A stretch of DNA of 60,133 nt from Alphaproteobacteria bacterium UBA3612 (GCA_002375465.1 DFLT01000011.1:1-60133); one strand, 5' to 3'. Counted from the first letter of the stretch, positions 40,173-49,615 are shown. Numbers and translations: made by a program. Notes: generated by a model not told the origin, from the letters alone.

Positions 40173-42029
40173 TCAGGCGGCGCGTTTGCGGAGGGGGCCC
40201 TGATCCTCGAACAATTGCGCAAGCTGCTCGACCATGGTCCCGCCCAATTGTTCGGCGTCCATGATGGTAACGGCACGCTCGTAATAACGCGTGACGTCGT
40301 GACCGATGCCGATGGCGATCAGTTCGACGGGACTGCGCGTTTCGATCCAGTCGATCACCTGCCGCAAATGCATTTCCAGATAATTGCCGCTGTTGACGGA
40401 CAGGGTCGAATCATCGACCGGCGCACCGTCGGAAATGACCATCAGGATGCGGCGATCCTCTGGTCGGCCGATCAGCCGGTTGTGCGCCCATAGCAGCGCC
40501 TCTCCGTCGATATTCTCCTTCAGCAGCCCCTCGCGCATCATCAGGCCGAGATTCTTGCGCGCGCGCCGCCAGGGGGCATCGGCGGTTTTATAAACGATGT
40601 GGCGCAGATCGTTGAGCCGGCCCGGCTGTTCCGGGCGGTCCTCCTTCAGCCATTTTTCGCGCGACGATCCGCCCTTCCACGCGCGCGTGGTAAAGCCGAG
40701 GATTTCCGTCTTTACGCCGCAGCGTTCCAATGTGCGCGCCAGTATGTCGGCGCAAATGGCCGCGATGGAAATGGGCCGCCCGCGCATGGAGCCGGAATTG
40801 TCGATCAGCAGGGTCACGACGGTGTCGCGGAAATTCGTGTCGCGTTCCACCTTGTAGCTGAGCGACTGGGTGGGATTGGTGATGATTCGCGCCAGACGCG
40901 CAGCATCCAGCAGCCCCTCCTCCTGATCGAAATCCCAGGCGCGGTTCTGCTGCGCCATCAGCTTGCGCTGTAATTTATTGGCCAGCTTTGCAACGACGCC
41001 CTGCAGGCTGGTCAGCTGTTGATCCAGATAGGAACGCAGACGGGTCAGCTCCTCCGCATCGCACAATTCGTCGGCGCCCAGCACCTCGTCGAATTCCTGC
41101 GTATAGGCGTGATAGTCGAAGGTGGAGGGAAGGTCCGTCCACTGCATATTGGGACGGAAAGGCTGCATCCCCTCGTCCGCCTCGTCGCCCATCTCCGCCT
41201 CGCTGAGGTCGTCGAAATCCATTTCCGCATCCTGCTCGCCCTCCTGGGGTTCGCCGTCGGAATCTTCCGTGCGGGTATCGAGCGCCGAATCCTGGCCGGC
41301 GGGATTGTCTTCGTCCTCGCCTTCGTCGCCATCGTCCTGATCGGGGTCTTCACCCTCATCCTGATCGGGTTCGGTCGATTCGGTTTCCTCGTCCTCCTCC
41401 GGCCCCTCAAGCTCCAGATCGCGCAGCACGTTGCGGGCAAGGCGTCCGAAAGCCTGCTGGTCGTCGAGGAGCGCGGACAGATCGTCGAGGCGGGCGCCAG
41501 CGCGCTCCTCTACCCAGTCGCGGACCAGATCGACCCCTGTTCTGGCCTGTTCCGGCACGGCCGCGCCGGTCAGCCGCTCCCGCACGATCAGGCCAACGGC
41601 GGTGGCAAGCGGCACCTCGTCGAAATCGCGCGCGCGGGTGATCGCGTCGACACGCGTGCGGGCCGTCACCATCGCGTCCAGATTCTGTGCCGTGCCCGGC
41701 ATGCCATTGGCGCCTATCGCCTCGTAACGGGCGAGTTCGACGGCGTTGAAAACATCGCGTGCGGCGCCGGCGGCCGGCTGTGCCGACATATGCGCGGCGG
41801 CATCGTGATAGCGCCGCTTCAGCGCGAAGCTGTCGGCCCAGCCGCGCGCCTCCGCCACTTCCCGCGCCGGCATGCCGCGTGGTGGCTGTGGCACGCGCGC
41901 GGCGCTGGCGGAGGATGAGGGCTTGTCGGCGGTATAGCTCAGCTCGAATTCGTCTACGTGCCCCATGGCGCGCAACGTGGCCGCCAGCGCATGGCGGAAA
42001 TCCTCGACGGGGGAGTCAGGCTTGCTCAT
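40173..42029 (-). CDS. cobT: cobaltochelatase subunit CobT, 618 aa
   Basis: CobT works with CobS as the AAA/VWA pair that drives cobalt insertion into hydrogenobyrinic diamide with CobN. The N-terminal CobT domain covers residues 1-210. A long acidic linker (Glu/Asp repeats, about 215-300) follows. The C-terminal VWA domain has the metal-site DNSGSMRGRPISIAA and VISDGAPVDDSTLS. Start at MSKPDSPVEDFRHAL. CobS is 3.3 kb further right on the same strand. No cobN or corrin-synthesis genes are in the window, and in many alphaproteobacteria CobST-like pairs occur without a local cob operon. Confidence 0.95.
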   Translation of the reverse strand: MSKPDSPVEDFRHALAATLRAMGHVDEFELSYTADKPSSSASAARVPQPPRGMPAREVAEARGWADSFALKRRYHDAAAHMSAQPAAGAARDVFNAVELARYEAIGANGMPGTAQNLDAMVTARTRVDAITRARDFDEVPLATAVGLIVRERLTGAAVPEQARTGVDLVRDWVEERAGARLDDLSALLDDQQAFGRLARNVLRDLELEGPEEDEETESTEPDQDEGEDPDQDDGDEGEDEDNPAGQDSALDTRTEDSDGEPQEGEQDAEMDFDDLSEAEMGDEADEGMQPFRPNMQWTDLPSTFDYHAYTQEFDEVLGADELCDAEELTRLRSYLDQQLTSLQGVVAKLANKLQRKLMAQQNRAWDFDQEEGLLDAARLARIITNPTQSLSYKVERDTNFRDTVVTLLIDNSGSMRGRPISIAAICADILARTLERCGVKTEILGFTTRAWKGGSSREKWLKEDRPEQPGRLNDLRHIVYKTADAPWRRARKNLGLMMREGLLKENIDGEALLWAHNRLIGRPEDRRILMVISDGAPVDDSTLSVNSGNYLEMHLRQVIDWIETRSPVELIAIGIGHDVTRYYERAVTIMDAEQLGGTMVEQLAQLFEDQGPLRKRAA

Positions 42030-42101
42030 CCCGGATGATGTAGGGGGTGTTGGTGGCAAGGTGAAGCGCTCTTGCCAGATCGGGGACGATGCGCCGCGGC
42101 G

Positions 42102-42420
42102 GAAAACCGGACACACCAAACAAACCGGACAAAGCGGACGAACCGCACACACAGCGCGCGTGCGTCGGTGCGCACGGGGGTGCGGGCGCGCAGGTGGGCG
42201 CGCGTACGCGCGTGGGCGCAGGCGGGCGTATCAGGGGACTGGTGAGAGAAGGGCGCGGTCACGGGACCAAATGTGCGGGGCGAAGTCCTATTTCGCAAGG
42301 GAAACGGAGGCTGCCTGGAATCGCCGGTGGTGTCGGTGTGGCGACGTGGCAACAAAGCTGTGCGGTTGCGTGTCCACTTTGTGCGCTTGCCTGTCCGGTT
42401 CCTGTGAGCTTTGGGTGTGA
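42102..42420. repeat. GC-rich intergenic repeat region, copies B and C in inverted arrangement
   Basis: Copy B (about 42104-42180) reads AAACCGGACAC, CAAACCGGAC, AAAGCGGAC, AACCGCACACACAGCGCGCG and then alternating G/C, closely matching copy A at 16706. Copy C (about 42365-42405) carries on the minus strand GAACCGGACAGG, ACAAAGTGGAC and AACCGCACA. The two lie about 200 bases apart in opposite orientation, around a GTGCG/CGCGTA-rich centre. No coding frame is believable here, so the 417-base cobT-DUF3830 spacer is essentially this element. Confidence 0.6.
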
Positions 42421-42446
42421 GACACCCACATGAACAGCGAGGGCGC

Positions 42447-42860
42447 ATGGCCGACGTTCGCATTACCGCAGGCGATCTGACATTTCTGGCGCGATTCGAA
42501 CGCGAGCGGGCGCCGGAGACGTGCCGCTATTTCGAAAGCCTGCTGCCGTACAGAACCCAGTTCATTCACGTCCGCTGGAGCGGTGAAGCATGTTGGGTTC
42601 CTCTCGGCGAGGCGACCGTGCCCTTCTCCTTCGAGAATGCGACGAGTTATCCGGCGCCCGGCCAGATGATCTTTTATCCCGGTGGCTATAGCGAAACAGA
42701 ATTGCTGATCGCCTATGGCAGCGTCTGCTTTGCCAGCAAGCTGGGGCAGTTGGCGGGCAATCATTTTCTTACGGTGATCGAGGGGATGGAGCGCTTGCCG
42801 GAATTAGGCAAACGGACCCTGTGGCAGGGCGCCCAGGATGTGGTGATGGAGCGGGTGTGA
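42447..42860 (+). CDS. DUF3830 (cyclophilin-like) protein, 137 aa
   Basis: Begins MADVRITAGDLTFLARFERERAPETCRYFESLLPY and has RTQFIHVRWSGEACWVPLGE and PAPGQMIFYPGGYSETELLIAYGSVCF, the DUF3830 signature of cyclophilin-like beta-barrel proteins often encoded near catabolic genes. GAGG lies 5 bases before ATG. No catabolic partner is adjacent here. Function unknown. Confidence 0.88.
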   Translation: MADVRITAGDLTFLARFERERAPETCRYFESLLPYRTQFIHVRWSGEACWVPLGEATVPFSFENATSYPAPGQMIFYPGGYSETELLIAYGSVCFASKLGQLAGNHFLTVIEGMERLPELGKRTLWQGAQDVVMERV

Positions 42861-42986
42861 GCATGGATAACGGGGGCAGGCGTGGCGCCCCGCCATGGTT
42901 GAGACTAAGCCGTTACCCTGATCGAAAACCAATATATTGCAGCCTCACTAGAGCATCGAAGCGCACATGTGACGGCCCAGAATTTG

Positions 42987-43777
42987 CTACCCTGCCAAAC
43001 TTCGCTTCTCGCGTACCGAACGGAAGAAAAGACCCGTTAGGCCAAGGATCATGAGACTTAACGCTCCCGGAGATGGAATTTCGGCAACTGACTCCAGAAA
43101 TGCGGTTCCCCGGAAACCCGTTTGCTCGACCAAGTATATTGGCCCGGTGGAGACAGGGCGGCCGTCAACCATTTCATATGGAGTATTTAGAGTAACTAGG
43201 GTGGTGCTAAATTCAAATTCAGCTCCAGGATATAGAAAGAGGTCAATTAAATCAGATGGATTTCTTCTAATTGTTTATAAAGTTCTTCACTTATCATATT
43301 ATCTTTATATATATTAATAGAATAAGAAGATCCAAATAAAAGGTCTTCGACTACCCTTGTTTCATTAATATGTGATGACATATTGATATGAGAAGAAAAT
43401 TGATTCTCTTGGTCTCCAATTTCTGTCAAACTAAGACTGGTCGAGACTTGGTGTCCTGGATTTTTCCCAACAACAAATTTATTATTCGAAAATGGACCAG
43501 ATGAGTCTATTTTACCAATATAGTTATTACGTATATTAGTGAATTTATTTGGAGGAAAAGAAGTAATTTCTACGGTTGTTTCGACGCTCGAAGGAATTAT
43601 GGAGCCGTTAAGAGTAAAATCGTAAGGCTCGAAGGAAATATCTTCATAGGGCATTGGGCTAATGCCCGGTGGAGTAATGAAGCGTTGATCTGCTGTAACT
43701 TGAAAAGTTAACAAGGCTGCCAAGGATGGCGCCGCGGAACACAGGCCTAAACCAAACGACACGCATTTCGTAAACAT
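42987..43777 (-). pseudogene. PEP-CTERM-like exported protein, one frameshift, low GC
   Basis: Starts MFTKCVSFGLGLCSAAPSLAAL (signal peptide) behind AGGA. Residues 23-165 are a beta-rich Asn/Ser/Thr-rich domain. The frame closes at 43247. One frame over, it continues from about 43279 as RRNPSDLIDLFLYPGAEF and ends with a sorting tail: SPGALSLMILGLTGLFF followed by RSVREKRSLAG, that is motif, helix, basic end. One base gained or lost near 43262-43280 would join them into about 265 residues. The region is clearly AT-richer than its neighbours, implying transfer. The motif is Pro-Ser-Pro rather than Pro-Glu-Pro. Confidence 0.7.
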
Positions 43778-44101
43778 ATACGGCTTCCTGCTAAAATCTC
43801 GCAAACCTAAAGCAATTGTTGTGCCATTCCGTAAAATCAATGAGTTACAGGGCCTTCGCGACAGATGTGTAAAAAATTTCGACACCTTCAGCAGGGCAGC
43901 GTCTCGTAATGCAATATGATCCGCGAACGCTCCGTCGTCCTGTTTTGAGGCAAAGCACTGCCGCTGTTTAACAGGCCCCCGCCAAAGCCTCTCTTTGACA
44001 TTGCCAATAGAAGCCGGAGTGACCGTTCTGCTTCCCACTTCCGTCCGCGGCATTTCGTTGCTCGCGTATTGGTGTATTCGAGGTAAGGAAGCCGCCGGGG
44101 T
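43778..44101. other. 324-base spacer upstream of the PEP-CTERM-like gene
   Basis: No supportable gene. Open frames on the minus strand are low-quality upstream extensions of the low-GC gene. GC rises back to the genome level within this stretch. Confidence 0.5.
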
Positions 44102-44641
44102 TTAAGAGCTTTGGTGCGGTGGCATACTACCGAGCATGCGCTTCTGCGGGGGGCGGGCAAGGCGCCATAGGCAGGTGATCACATACAGGGTGGAAAAGAC
44201 CAATTGGCTGTAGGATCCGGTCAGGAGGCCGTAGCTGCCCCAGAAGATCGTGCTGATCAGGACAATTATCAGCAGCAGACGATAATTGCCGGTGCCGCGT
44301 GACAGGATGACGAGCGCGGTGCCGGCGAGCGACAGGAGTTCGCGTGGGCCGCTCCAGAAGAACAGTGTTACCGCAATCGCGCACAGGAACAGACCGGCCT
44401 GGGCTGCCCGCATATGCAGGGGCCGGCGCGCGAGGGGGACAGCCACGTCGGCAAGCGCGTAAATCAGGCTGAGCGCTGCCCCCGCGGGTGCGCCGAGAAG
44501 GACGTAATGAATGGCGATCGGCACCATTCCGACGGCATCCATGGTGAGGAAAACCGGGCGCGACTTCGCGAGCGGGGCGAGGATGAAGAGGGTGTAGCCG
44601 ACGAAACCGAGAAGATTGATCCAGAGAATTCCGCTCAGCAC
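44102..44641 (-). CDS. YgjV-like inner-membrane protein, 179 aa
   Basis: About six membrane helices: ILWINLLGFVGYTLFILAP, VFLTMDAVGMVPIAIHYVLLG, AALSLIYALADVAVPLAR and a C-terminal GNYRLLLIIVLISTIFWGSYGL followed by LVFSTLYVITCLWRLARPP. The pattern matches the YgjV family of unassigned inner-membrane proteins. GTG start overlaps the stop of the upstream gene by a few bases, so the two are cotranscribed. Confidence 0.8.
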   Translation of the reverse strand: MLSGILWINLLGFVGYTLFILAPLAKSRPVFLTMDAVGMVPIAIHYVLLGAPAGAALSLIYALADVAVPLARRPLHMRAAQAGLFLCAIAVTLFFWSGPRELLSLAGTALVILSRGTGNYRLLLIIVLISTIFWGSYGLLTGSYSQLVFSTLYVITCLWRLARPPQKRMLGSMPPHQSS

Positions 44642-45243
44642 TGACCGTCGTGCACCTGCTGGGCGATCAGATTTTCGATGCGTTCGGACGCTTCGATCCA
44701 GGAGGGGTGTTCCGGCTGCGGAAGAGCGGCCGCAACCGAAGCGCGAATTTCCGCCAGGAAGGGCCAGTAATAGGCAAAGGATTTGCAGAAGAGCTGCGCG
44801 AAAAGCCGCCTGTCCACAAGATTGGTCTGAATCAGCCGGTCCGCCCTCGTGAAGAAGTAGAGGAATGCGGTCAGCGCCTCATGCTCCGTAAAGCGTTCCA
44901 GCGAGATGGTGTGACGGAAATGGCCCTTCGCCGGATCGTCAAGAAACAGATTTTCCTCAGAAATATAGCTCGCCAGGACCTCCGCGTTGTCATCGGAGAG
45001 TGCCCACCCCTGCAGGACGGCTGCCTGATAAGCTTCGCGCGGGCCGTCGGGTAACCCTTTCCATTTCAGCGTCAGGCGGAATACCGGCGCGACGACGCGT
45101 CTGTAATGCCCGGCATCATAGAAATCGGCGAACAGATCGCGCGCATGTTCCTGACGGGCGCGGCGAAGTTCCCACAAATGCGTCGCGACGGCGTGGATCG
45201 CTGCAATGCTGGCGATGAAGATCGATAGAATCTCGATGTTCAA
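44635..45243 (-). CDS. membrane-anchored hypothetical protein (DUF4760-like), 202 aa
   Basis: A single N-terminal helix (MNIEILSIFIASIAAIHAVATHLWEL) precedes a charged helical domain with RRARQEHARDLFADFYDAGHYRRVVAPVFRLTLKWKGLP and FTEHEALTAFLYFFTRADRLIQTNLVDRRLF. It resembles the DUF4760 group of membrane-tethered proteins, by pattern only. It is coupled to the YgjV-like gene. Function unknown. Confidence 0.7.
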   Translation of the reverse strand: MNIEILSIFIASIAAIHAVATHLWELRRARQEHARDLFADFYDAGHYRRVVAPVFRLTLKWKGLPDGPREAYQAAVLQGWALSDDNAEVLASYISEENLFLDDPAKGHFRHTISLERFTEHEALTAFLYFFTRADRLIQTNLVDRRLFAQLFCKSFAYYWPFLAEIRASVAAALPQPEHPSWIEASERIENLIAQQVHDGQC

Positions 45244-45304
45244 GGTTTCCCCCCCTTGAATGACATACTCCCAAATGGCGCGGCGGCAGTTTTAGCCTAG
45301 AATA

Positions 45305-46315
45305 TTACCCCCGCGCCCTCGATACGATGCTTTCCGGCAAATCTTCCCCAAACACCCGCTGGTAATATTCGGCGACGATGGGGCGTTCCAGTTCGTCGCA
45401 TTTGTTTAGGAAGCTGACCCGGAAAGAGAAGCCGAGATTGCCGAATATGCCCGCGTTCTGCGCCCAGGTGAGGACGGTGCGGGGGCTCATCACCGTGGAA
45501 ATATCGCCATTGATAAAGCCCTGGCGGGTCATTTCGGCGACCTGCACCATTTTTTCGATGCGGCCCTTGCCCTCGTCGCCCGCGAACATGTCGCCCGCCT
45601 TTGCGTGGACGATCTCGATTTCCGTCTTGGCGGGCAGATAGTTCAGCGTCGTGACGATGTTCCAGCGGTCCATCTGGCCCTGGTTGATCTGCTGGGTACC
45701 GTGATAAAGTCCGCTGGTGTCGCCGAGGCCGATGGTGTTCGACGTGGCGAACAGACGGAAAAACGGATTCGGCCGAATGACGCGGTTCTGGTCGAGCAGC
45801 GTCAGTTTCCCCTCAACCTCCAGTACGCGCTGAATGACGAACATCACATCGGGGCGGCCGGCGTCATATTCGTCGAATACCAGCGCGGTCGGGGTCTGCA
45901 GTGCCCAGGGCAGCAACCCCTCTCGAAATTCCGTCACCTGCTGTCCATCGCGCAGGACGATGGCGTCCTTTCCCACGAGGTCGATGCGGCTGATGTGCGA
46001 ATCGAGGTTGATGCGCACGCACGGCCAGTTCAGGCGCGCGGCCACCTGCTCGATATGGGTGGACTTGCCGGTGCCATGATAGCCCTGGATCATGACGCGG
46101 CGGTTGAAGGCGAAGCCTGCCAGGACCGCCATGGTCGTGTCCGGATCGAACACATAATCGGGGTCGAGGTCGGGGACGCGCTCGTCCGCCTGACTGAACG
46201 CCGGAATTTTCATGTCGGTGTCGACGCCGAACGTCTGGCGCGCGTCCACCTCTATGTCCGGGGCGCTCATGATCGTGGTGTCGCGATGGTCGTCGGGAAC
46301 GGGCTGGCTGGCCAT
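45305..46315 (-). CDS. cobS: cobaltochelatase subunit CobS, 336 aa
   Basis: AAA+ ATPase of the aerobic cobaltochelatase. Walker A is GYHGTGKSTHIEQVAARLNWP, Walker B PTALVFDEYDAGRPDVMF, sensor-1 FRLFATSNTIGLGD. The CobS-specific N-terminus IEVDARQTFGVDTDMKIPAFSQ is present. Start at MASQPVPDD has AGGA 5 bases upstream; an ATG six codons earlier is adjacent to the stop of the DnaJ gene. It forms an operon with the DnaJ-like gene. Confidence 0.96.
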   Translation of the reverse strand: MASQPVPDDHRDTTIMSAPDIEVDARQTFGVDTDMKIPAFSQADERVPDLDPDYVFDPDTTMAVLAGFAFNRRVMIQGYHGTGKSTHIEQVAARLNWPCVRINLDSHISRIDLVGKDAIVLRDGQQVTEFREGLLPWALQTPTALVFDEYDAGRPDVMFVIQRVLEVEGKLTLLDQNRVIRPNPFFRLFATSNTIGLGDTSGLYHGTQQINQGQMDRWNIVTTLNYLPAKTEIEIVHAKAGDMFAGDEGKGRIEKMVQVAEMTRQGFINGDISTVMSPRTVLTWAQNAGIFGNLGFSFRVSFLNKCDELERPIVAEYYQRVFGEDLPESIVSRARG

Positions 46316-46333
46316 GGAAATCCTTGAATTCAT

Positions 46334-46888
46334 CTATTGCCGGAACGCGGCGCTGGTTTTCAGCTGCGTATAGGCATCCAGAACCGCCTGCAACCGCGCC
46401 TCATGCGACCGGTCGCCGCCATTGGAATCGGGATGATAGCGCCGCACCAGCTCCTTGTACCGGGCGCGGATGTCGGCGGCACTGGCGCTTTCGCCCAGAT
46501 CCATGGCGGAGAGGGCGTTGCGTTCGCCCGGGGTCCAGCGCCCCGCTGCCGCCGCGGAGGTGGCAAAGGCGTCGCGGCCGAAAATGCCCAGCTCGTCGGC
46601 GAAGGCGTCGGCATAGGCATTGGCGGCAAAGGCGCGGGTCGCCCGTTCCCACCGGTCGGTAGGGCCGGGAATATCGCCCTTCCAACTGTAGCCGGCGTTG
46701 AATTCACGGACGTGGTCCAGGCAGAAATATTGCCAGCGTGGCGGACCGTCGGTTGCGATGGGGCCGCCCAGCGGGGCGCGGAATTCCCCTTCTTCCTGGC
46801 ATCCGGGGCGGGCGCAGGCGGTGGGGACATCGCGTGTCACGCGGCCATGAAAGCGTTCGCGGCGTCTGTTGGCTGTTTCCTCACTCAC
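46334..46888 (-). CDS. DnaJ-domain protein upstream of cobS, 184 aa
   Basis: The C-terminal J-domain contains ALSAMDLGESASAADIRARYKELVRRYHPDSNGGDRSHEARLQAVLDAY, with HPD intact. The N-terminal half has a Cys-Cys-His cluster (ACARPGCQEEGEFRAPL ... WQYFCLDHVREFNAGYSW), the arrangement of the alphaproteobacterial J-proteins paired with CobS. It probably recruits Hsp70 or helps assemble the CobST AAA complex. GTG start at 46888 gives SEETANRRRERFHGRV, the usual N-terminus. It ends 18 bases before cobS. Confidence 0.88.
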   Translation of the reverse strand: MSEETANRRRERFHGRVTRDVPTACARPGCQEEGEFRAPLGGPIATDGPPRWQYFCLDHVREFNAGYSWKGDIPGPTDRWERATRAFAANAYADAFADELGIFGRDAFATSAAAAGRWTPGERNALSAMDLGESASAADIRARYKELVRRYHPDSNGGDRSHEARLQAVLDAYTQLKTSAAFRQ

Positions 46889-46965
46889 GCAAGGGAATAT
46901 AGGATCCGAGGCGCCCGCGTTAAGGCCGGGATGACGGCACGGCGCGAAGACGCTAGCTGAAGTCC

Positions 46966-48561
46966 ATGTCCGATCCCGCCTTTCCCGAACCCGCCCCCTC
47001 CAACGCATATGAATATAGCGTCGGCGACCTGTCGCGGGCGCTGAAGCGCGCGGTCGAGGAGCAGTTCGGCCATGTCCGCCTGCGCGGCGAAATTTCCGGC
47101 TGGAAGGTGCCGGGGTCGGGCCATGCCTATTTCACGCTGAAGGACGAGGATGGCTGCATCGATTCGGTGATGTGGCGCGGACAGCGGACGCGGCTGGATT
47201 TCACGCCGGAGGACGGGCTGGAAGTCATCGCGGAGGGCAAGGTCACGACCTATGCCAGCCGTTCCAAATATCAGATCGTCGTCGAGCGCATGCGGGTGGC
47301 GGGCGCCGGCGCGCTGATGGCGCTCCTCGAAAAGCGCAAGGCCGCCCTGATGGCCGAAGGGTTGTTCGCGGTGGAGCGCAAGCGGCCGGTGCCGTTCCTG
47401 CCGACGACCATCGGCATCGTCACGTCGCCTACGGGCGCCGTCATTCGCGACATGCTGCACCGCCTGTCCGACCGGTTTCCGCGCGACGTGCTGCTGTGGC
47501 CGGTGAAGGTGCAGGGCGATGGCGCGGCGGAGGAAATCGCGCGCGGCATTGCCGGCCTGAACGCGGCCCAGGGCTTTACGCGGCCCGACCTGATCATCGT
47601 GGCGCGGGGCGGCGGCTCCATCGAGGATCTGTGGGCATTCAACGAAGAAGCAGTGGTCCGCGCCATCGCCGCATCCGCCGTGCCGGTGATCAGCGCGGTG
47701 GGACATGAAACGGACACGACGCTGTCGGATTTTGCCGCCGATCTGCGCGCGCCGACGCCCACTGCGGCAGCGGAGCGGGCGGTGCCTGTGCGGGCCGATC
47801 TGCGCGCCGGACTGGCCGAATGGGCCGCGCGGCTGGAGGCGGGTCTGCGCACCGCCGGGCGCACCCGTGCGGAGCGGCTGGCCATGCTGTCCGCGCGCCT
47901 GCCGAGGCCAGAGGCATTGCTGGCGGCGCGGCAGCAGAGATTCGACGATCTGTCGGCGCGTCTGCCGCTGCCGGGAACCATACTGGACCGGCGGCGGGAG
48001 CGATTCGCGGCGGTGACGGCGCGTCTGCCGCAGGGGCTGGCAAAGGCGGCGGCGGATGCGGAACGGGCGCTGATCGACAAGTCGGCACCGCTGCGCCCGG
48101 CGCTGCTGGCAAGGTATCTGGAGCGGCGCGACGACCAGGCCGATGCGCTGTGGCGCCGGTTGCGGCGCGAGGCGGTGCAGGCCCTGCCTGCCGCCCGGCG
48201 AGATCTGCAACAAAGGACGCAGAGATTTGGGCCGGATCTGGTGCGGGCGAGGCTGGATCGCGCCAGCGACCGGCTGACCCATCTGTCCCGCGTCCTGACC
48301 TCGCTGGACCCGCGCGGGCCGCTGAAGCGCGGCTTTGCGCTGGTGGAGACGGCGGACGGCGGCGTCATCACGAGCGCGGCGGCGGCAGAGGCGGCAGGGC
48401 GCGTGCGCCTGCATTTTGCCGATGCCTCCGTCGATGCGGTGATTGGCGGTGACGGATCGTCTGGTACGGCAAAGACGTCGACGGGGCCAAAGCCTGCAGG
48501 CAAAGCGAGATCCAGTGCAAAGCCAAAGGCAAAGGCGCCTGGCCAGCCGGATTTGTTCTAA
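46966..48561 (+). CDS. xseA: exodeoxyribonuclease VII large subunit, 531 aa
   Basis: Single-strand DNA exonuclease working with XseB. The N-terminal OB-fold has YSVGDLSRALKRAVEEQFGHVRLRGEISGW. The catalytic domain carries PTTIGIVTSPTGAVIRDMLHRLSDRFP, GFTRPDLIIVARGGGSIEDLWAFNEEAVVRA and VISAVGHETDTTLSDFAADLRAPTPTAAAE. A long coiled-coil region (residues 260-440) and a Lys/Ala-rich tail follow. xseB is not adjacent. prmC starts in the base after its stop. Confidence 0.96.
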   Translation: MSDPAFPEPAPSNAYEYSVGDLSRALKRAVEEQFGHVRLRGEISGWKVPGSGHAYFTLKDEDGCIDSVMWRGQRTRLDFTPEDGLEVIAEGKVTTYASRSKYQIVVERMRVAGAGALMALLEKRKAALMAEGLFAVERKRPVPFLPTTIGIVTSPTGAVIRDMLHRLSDRFPRDVLLWPVKVQGDGAAEEIARGIAGLNAAQGFTRPDLIIVARGGGSIEDLWAFNEEAVVRAIAASAVPVISAVGHETDTTLSDFAADLRAPTPTAAAERAVPVRADLRAGLAEWAARLEAGLRTAGRTRAERLAMLSARLPRPEALLAARQQRFDDLSARLPLPGTILDRRRERFAAVTARLPQGLAKAAADAERALIDKSAPLRPALLARYLERRDDQADALWRRLRREAVQALPAARRDLQQRTQRFGPDLVRARLDRASDRLTHLSRVLTSLDPRGPLKRGFALVETADGGVITSAAAAEAAGRVRLHFADASVDAVIGGDGSSGTAKTSTGPKPAGKARSSAKPKAKAPGQPDLF

Positions 48562-49389
48562 ATGCGCGCCACCGATGAGATCCGGCGCGGCACGGCGCTG
48601 CTGGCGGACGGCGCGCAGCCCGAAACGGCGCGGCTAGACGCGGAATTGCTGGCAGCGCATCTGGCCGGGCGGGAGCGGGGCGCCCTGCTGCTGGACCGCG
48701 ATGCGACAGTCGATCCGAACAAATATGATGAATTGTTGGCCCGGCGCAGGGCAGGCGAGCCGCTGGCCTATATCCTCGGGCATGCGGAATTCTGGTCGCT
48801 GACCCTTAAGGTCGCCCCGGCCACATTGATTCCGCGCCCCGATAGCGAAACGCTGATCGAAGCGGCGCTGGAGGCGTGTTCGACGCCGCCCGGCCGCATC
48901 CTGGACCTGGGGACGGGCAGCGGCTGCTTGCTGCTGGCGGCACTGTACGAATTTCCCAGCGCAACCGGCCTTGGCATAGATGCGAGCGCCGATGCGCTGT
49001 CGGTGGCGAGGGCGAATGCAGCCGCCCTGGGCATGGCCATGCGGGCGGAATTCCGACCGGGCGATTGGTGCGCAGGCATCGGGGAGCGATTCGATCTGAT
49101 CCTGTGCAATCCGCCCTATGTGGACGCGGCGTCCACACTTGGCCCCGGCGTGCGGGAACATGAACCCGCCAGCGCATTGTTCGCGGAGGATCGCGGCCTC
49201 GCCGACTATCGCACCCTGATGCCGCAAGTGGCGAAGGTCCTGTCCGGTCGCGGTCTTTTGATTTTTGAGATCGGCGCGGGGCAGGGCGATGCGGTTCGGG
49301 CGCTGGCCGAGGGGGCGGGCCTGCGCTTTTGCGGGGGGCGCAGGGATCTGGGCGGCCACGAGCGTGCATTGACATTCCGTCTGGCGTGA
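48562..49389 (+). CDS. prmC: peptide chain release factor N5-glutamine methyltransferase, 275 aa
   Basis: Methylates the Gln of the GGQ motif in release factors RF1/RF2. The SAM site is ILDLGTGSGCLLLA (residues 113-126), and the N5-Gln signature is LCNPPYVD (NPPY 183-186). The substrate-binding helix PLAYILGHAEFWSLTLKV with LIPRPDSETLIE is present. It starts directly after the xseA stop with no gap. prfA, its usual partner, is not in the window. Confidence 0.95.
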   Translation: MRATDEIRRGTALLADGAQPETARLDAELLAAHLAGRERGALLLDRDATVDPNKYDELLARRRAGEPLAYILGHAEFWSLTLKVAPATLIPRPDSETLIEAALEACSTPPGRILDLGTGSGCLLLAALYEFPSATGLGIDASADALSVARANAAALGMAMRAEFRPGDWCAGIGERFDLILCNPPYVDAASTLGPGVREHEPASALFAEDRGLADYRTLMPQVAKVLSGRGLLIFEIGAGQGDAVRALAEGAGLRFCGGRRDLGGHERALTFRLA

Positions 49390-49615
49390 CAGGCGCCGGG
49401 CAAATCGGGGCCGGGCAAATCAGGGCTTGGCAAAGCCGCTTGACATGCTATGTCGGGGCTCAGCGGTCGCACATCCCGGGGTGGGGATGGCAACGCAACC
49501 GCGACGACCCTCAGACACACACCGGTACCTTTAAACAGTGCCGCTGTCGATGCGTCCCCGTGGCGCGCGCCGTTCGCCCAAAGGGAAGCGGCAAGGTAAG
49601 GAAAATACTTACAAT

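Noticed and set aside
42104..42463. Small proteins encoded in the GC-rich repeat
   Set aside because: Translations are repetitive (VRFVRFVRF type) and follow from the CCGGACAAA unit; no ribosome site.
46885..48414. 509-codon open frame on the minus strand
   Set aside because: It is antisense to xseA; the composition is Arg/Gln/His-rich with no motif.
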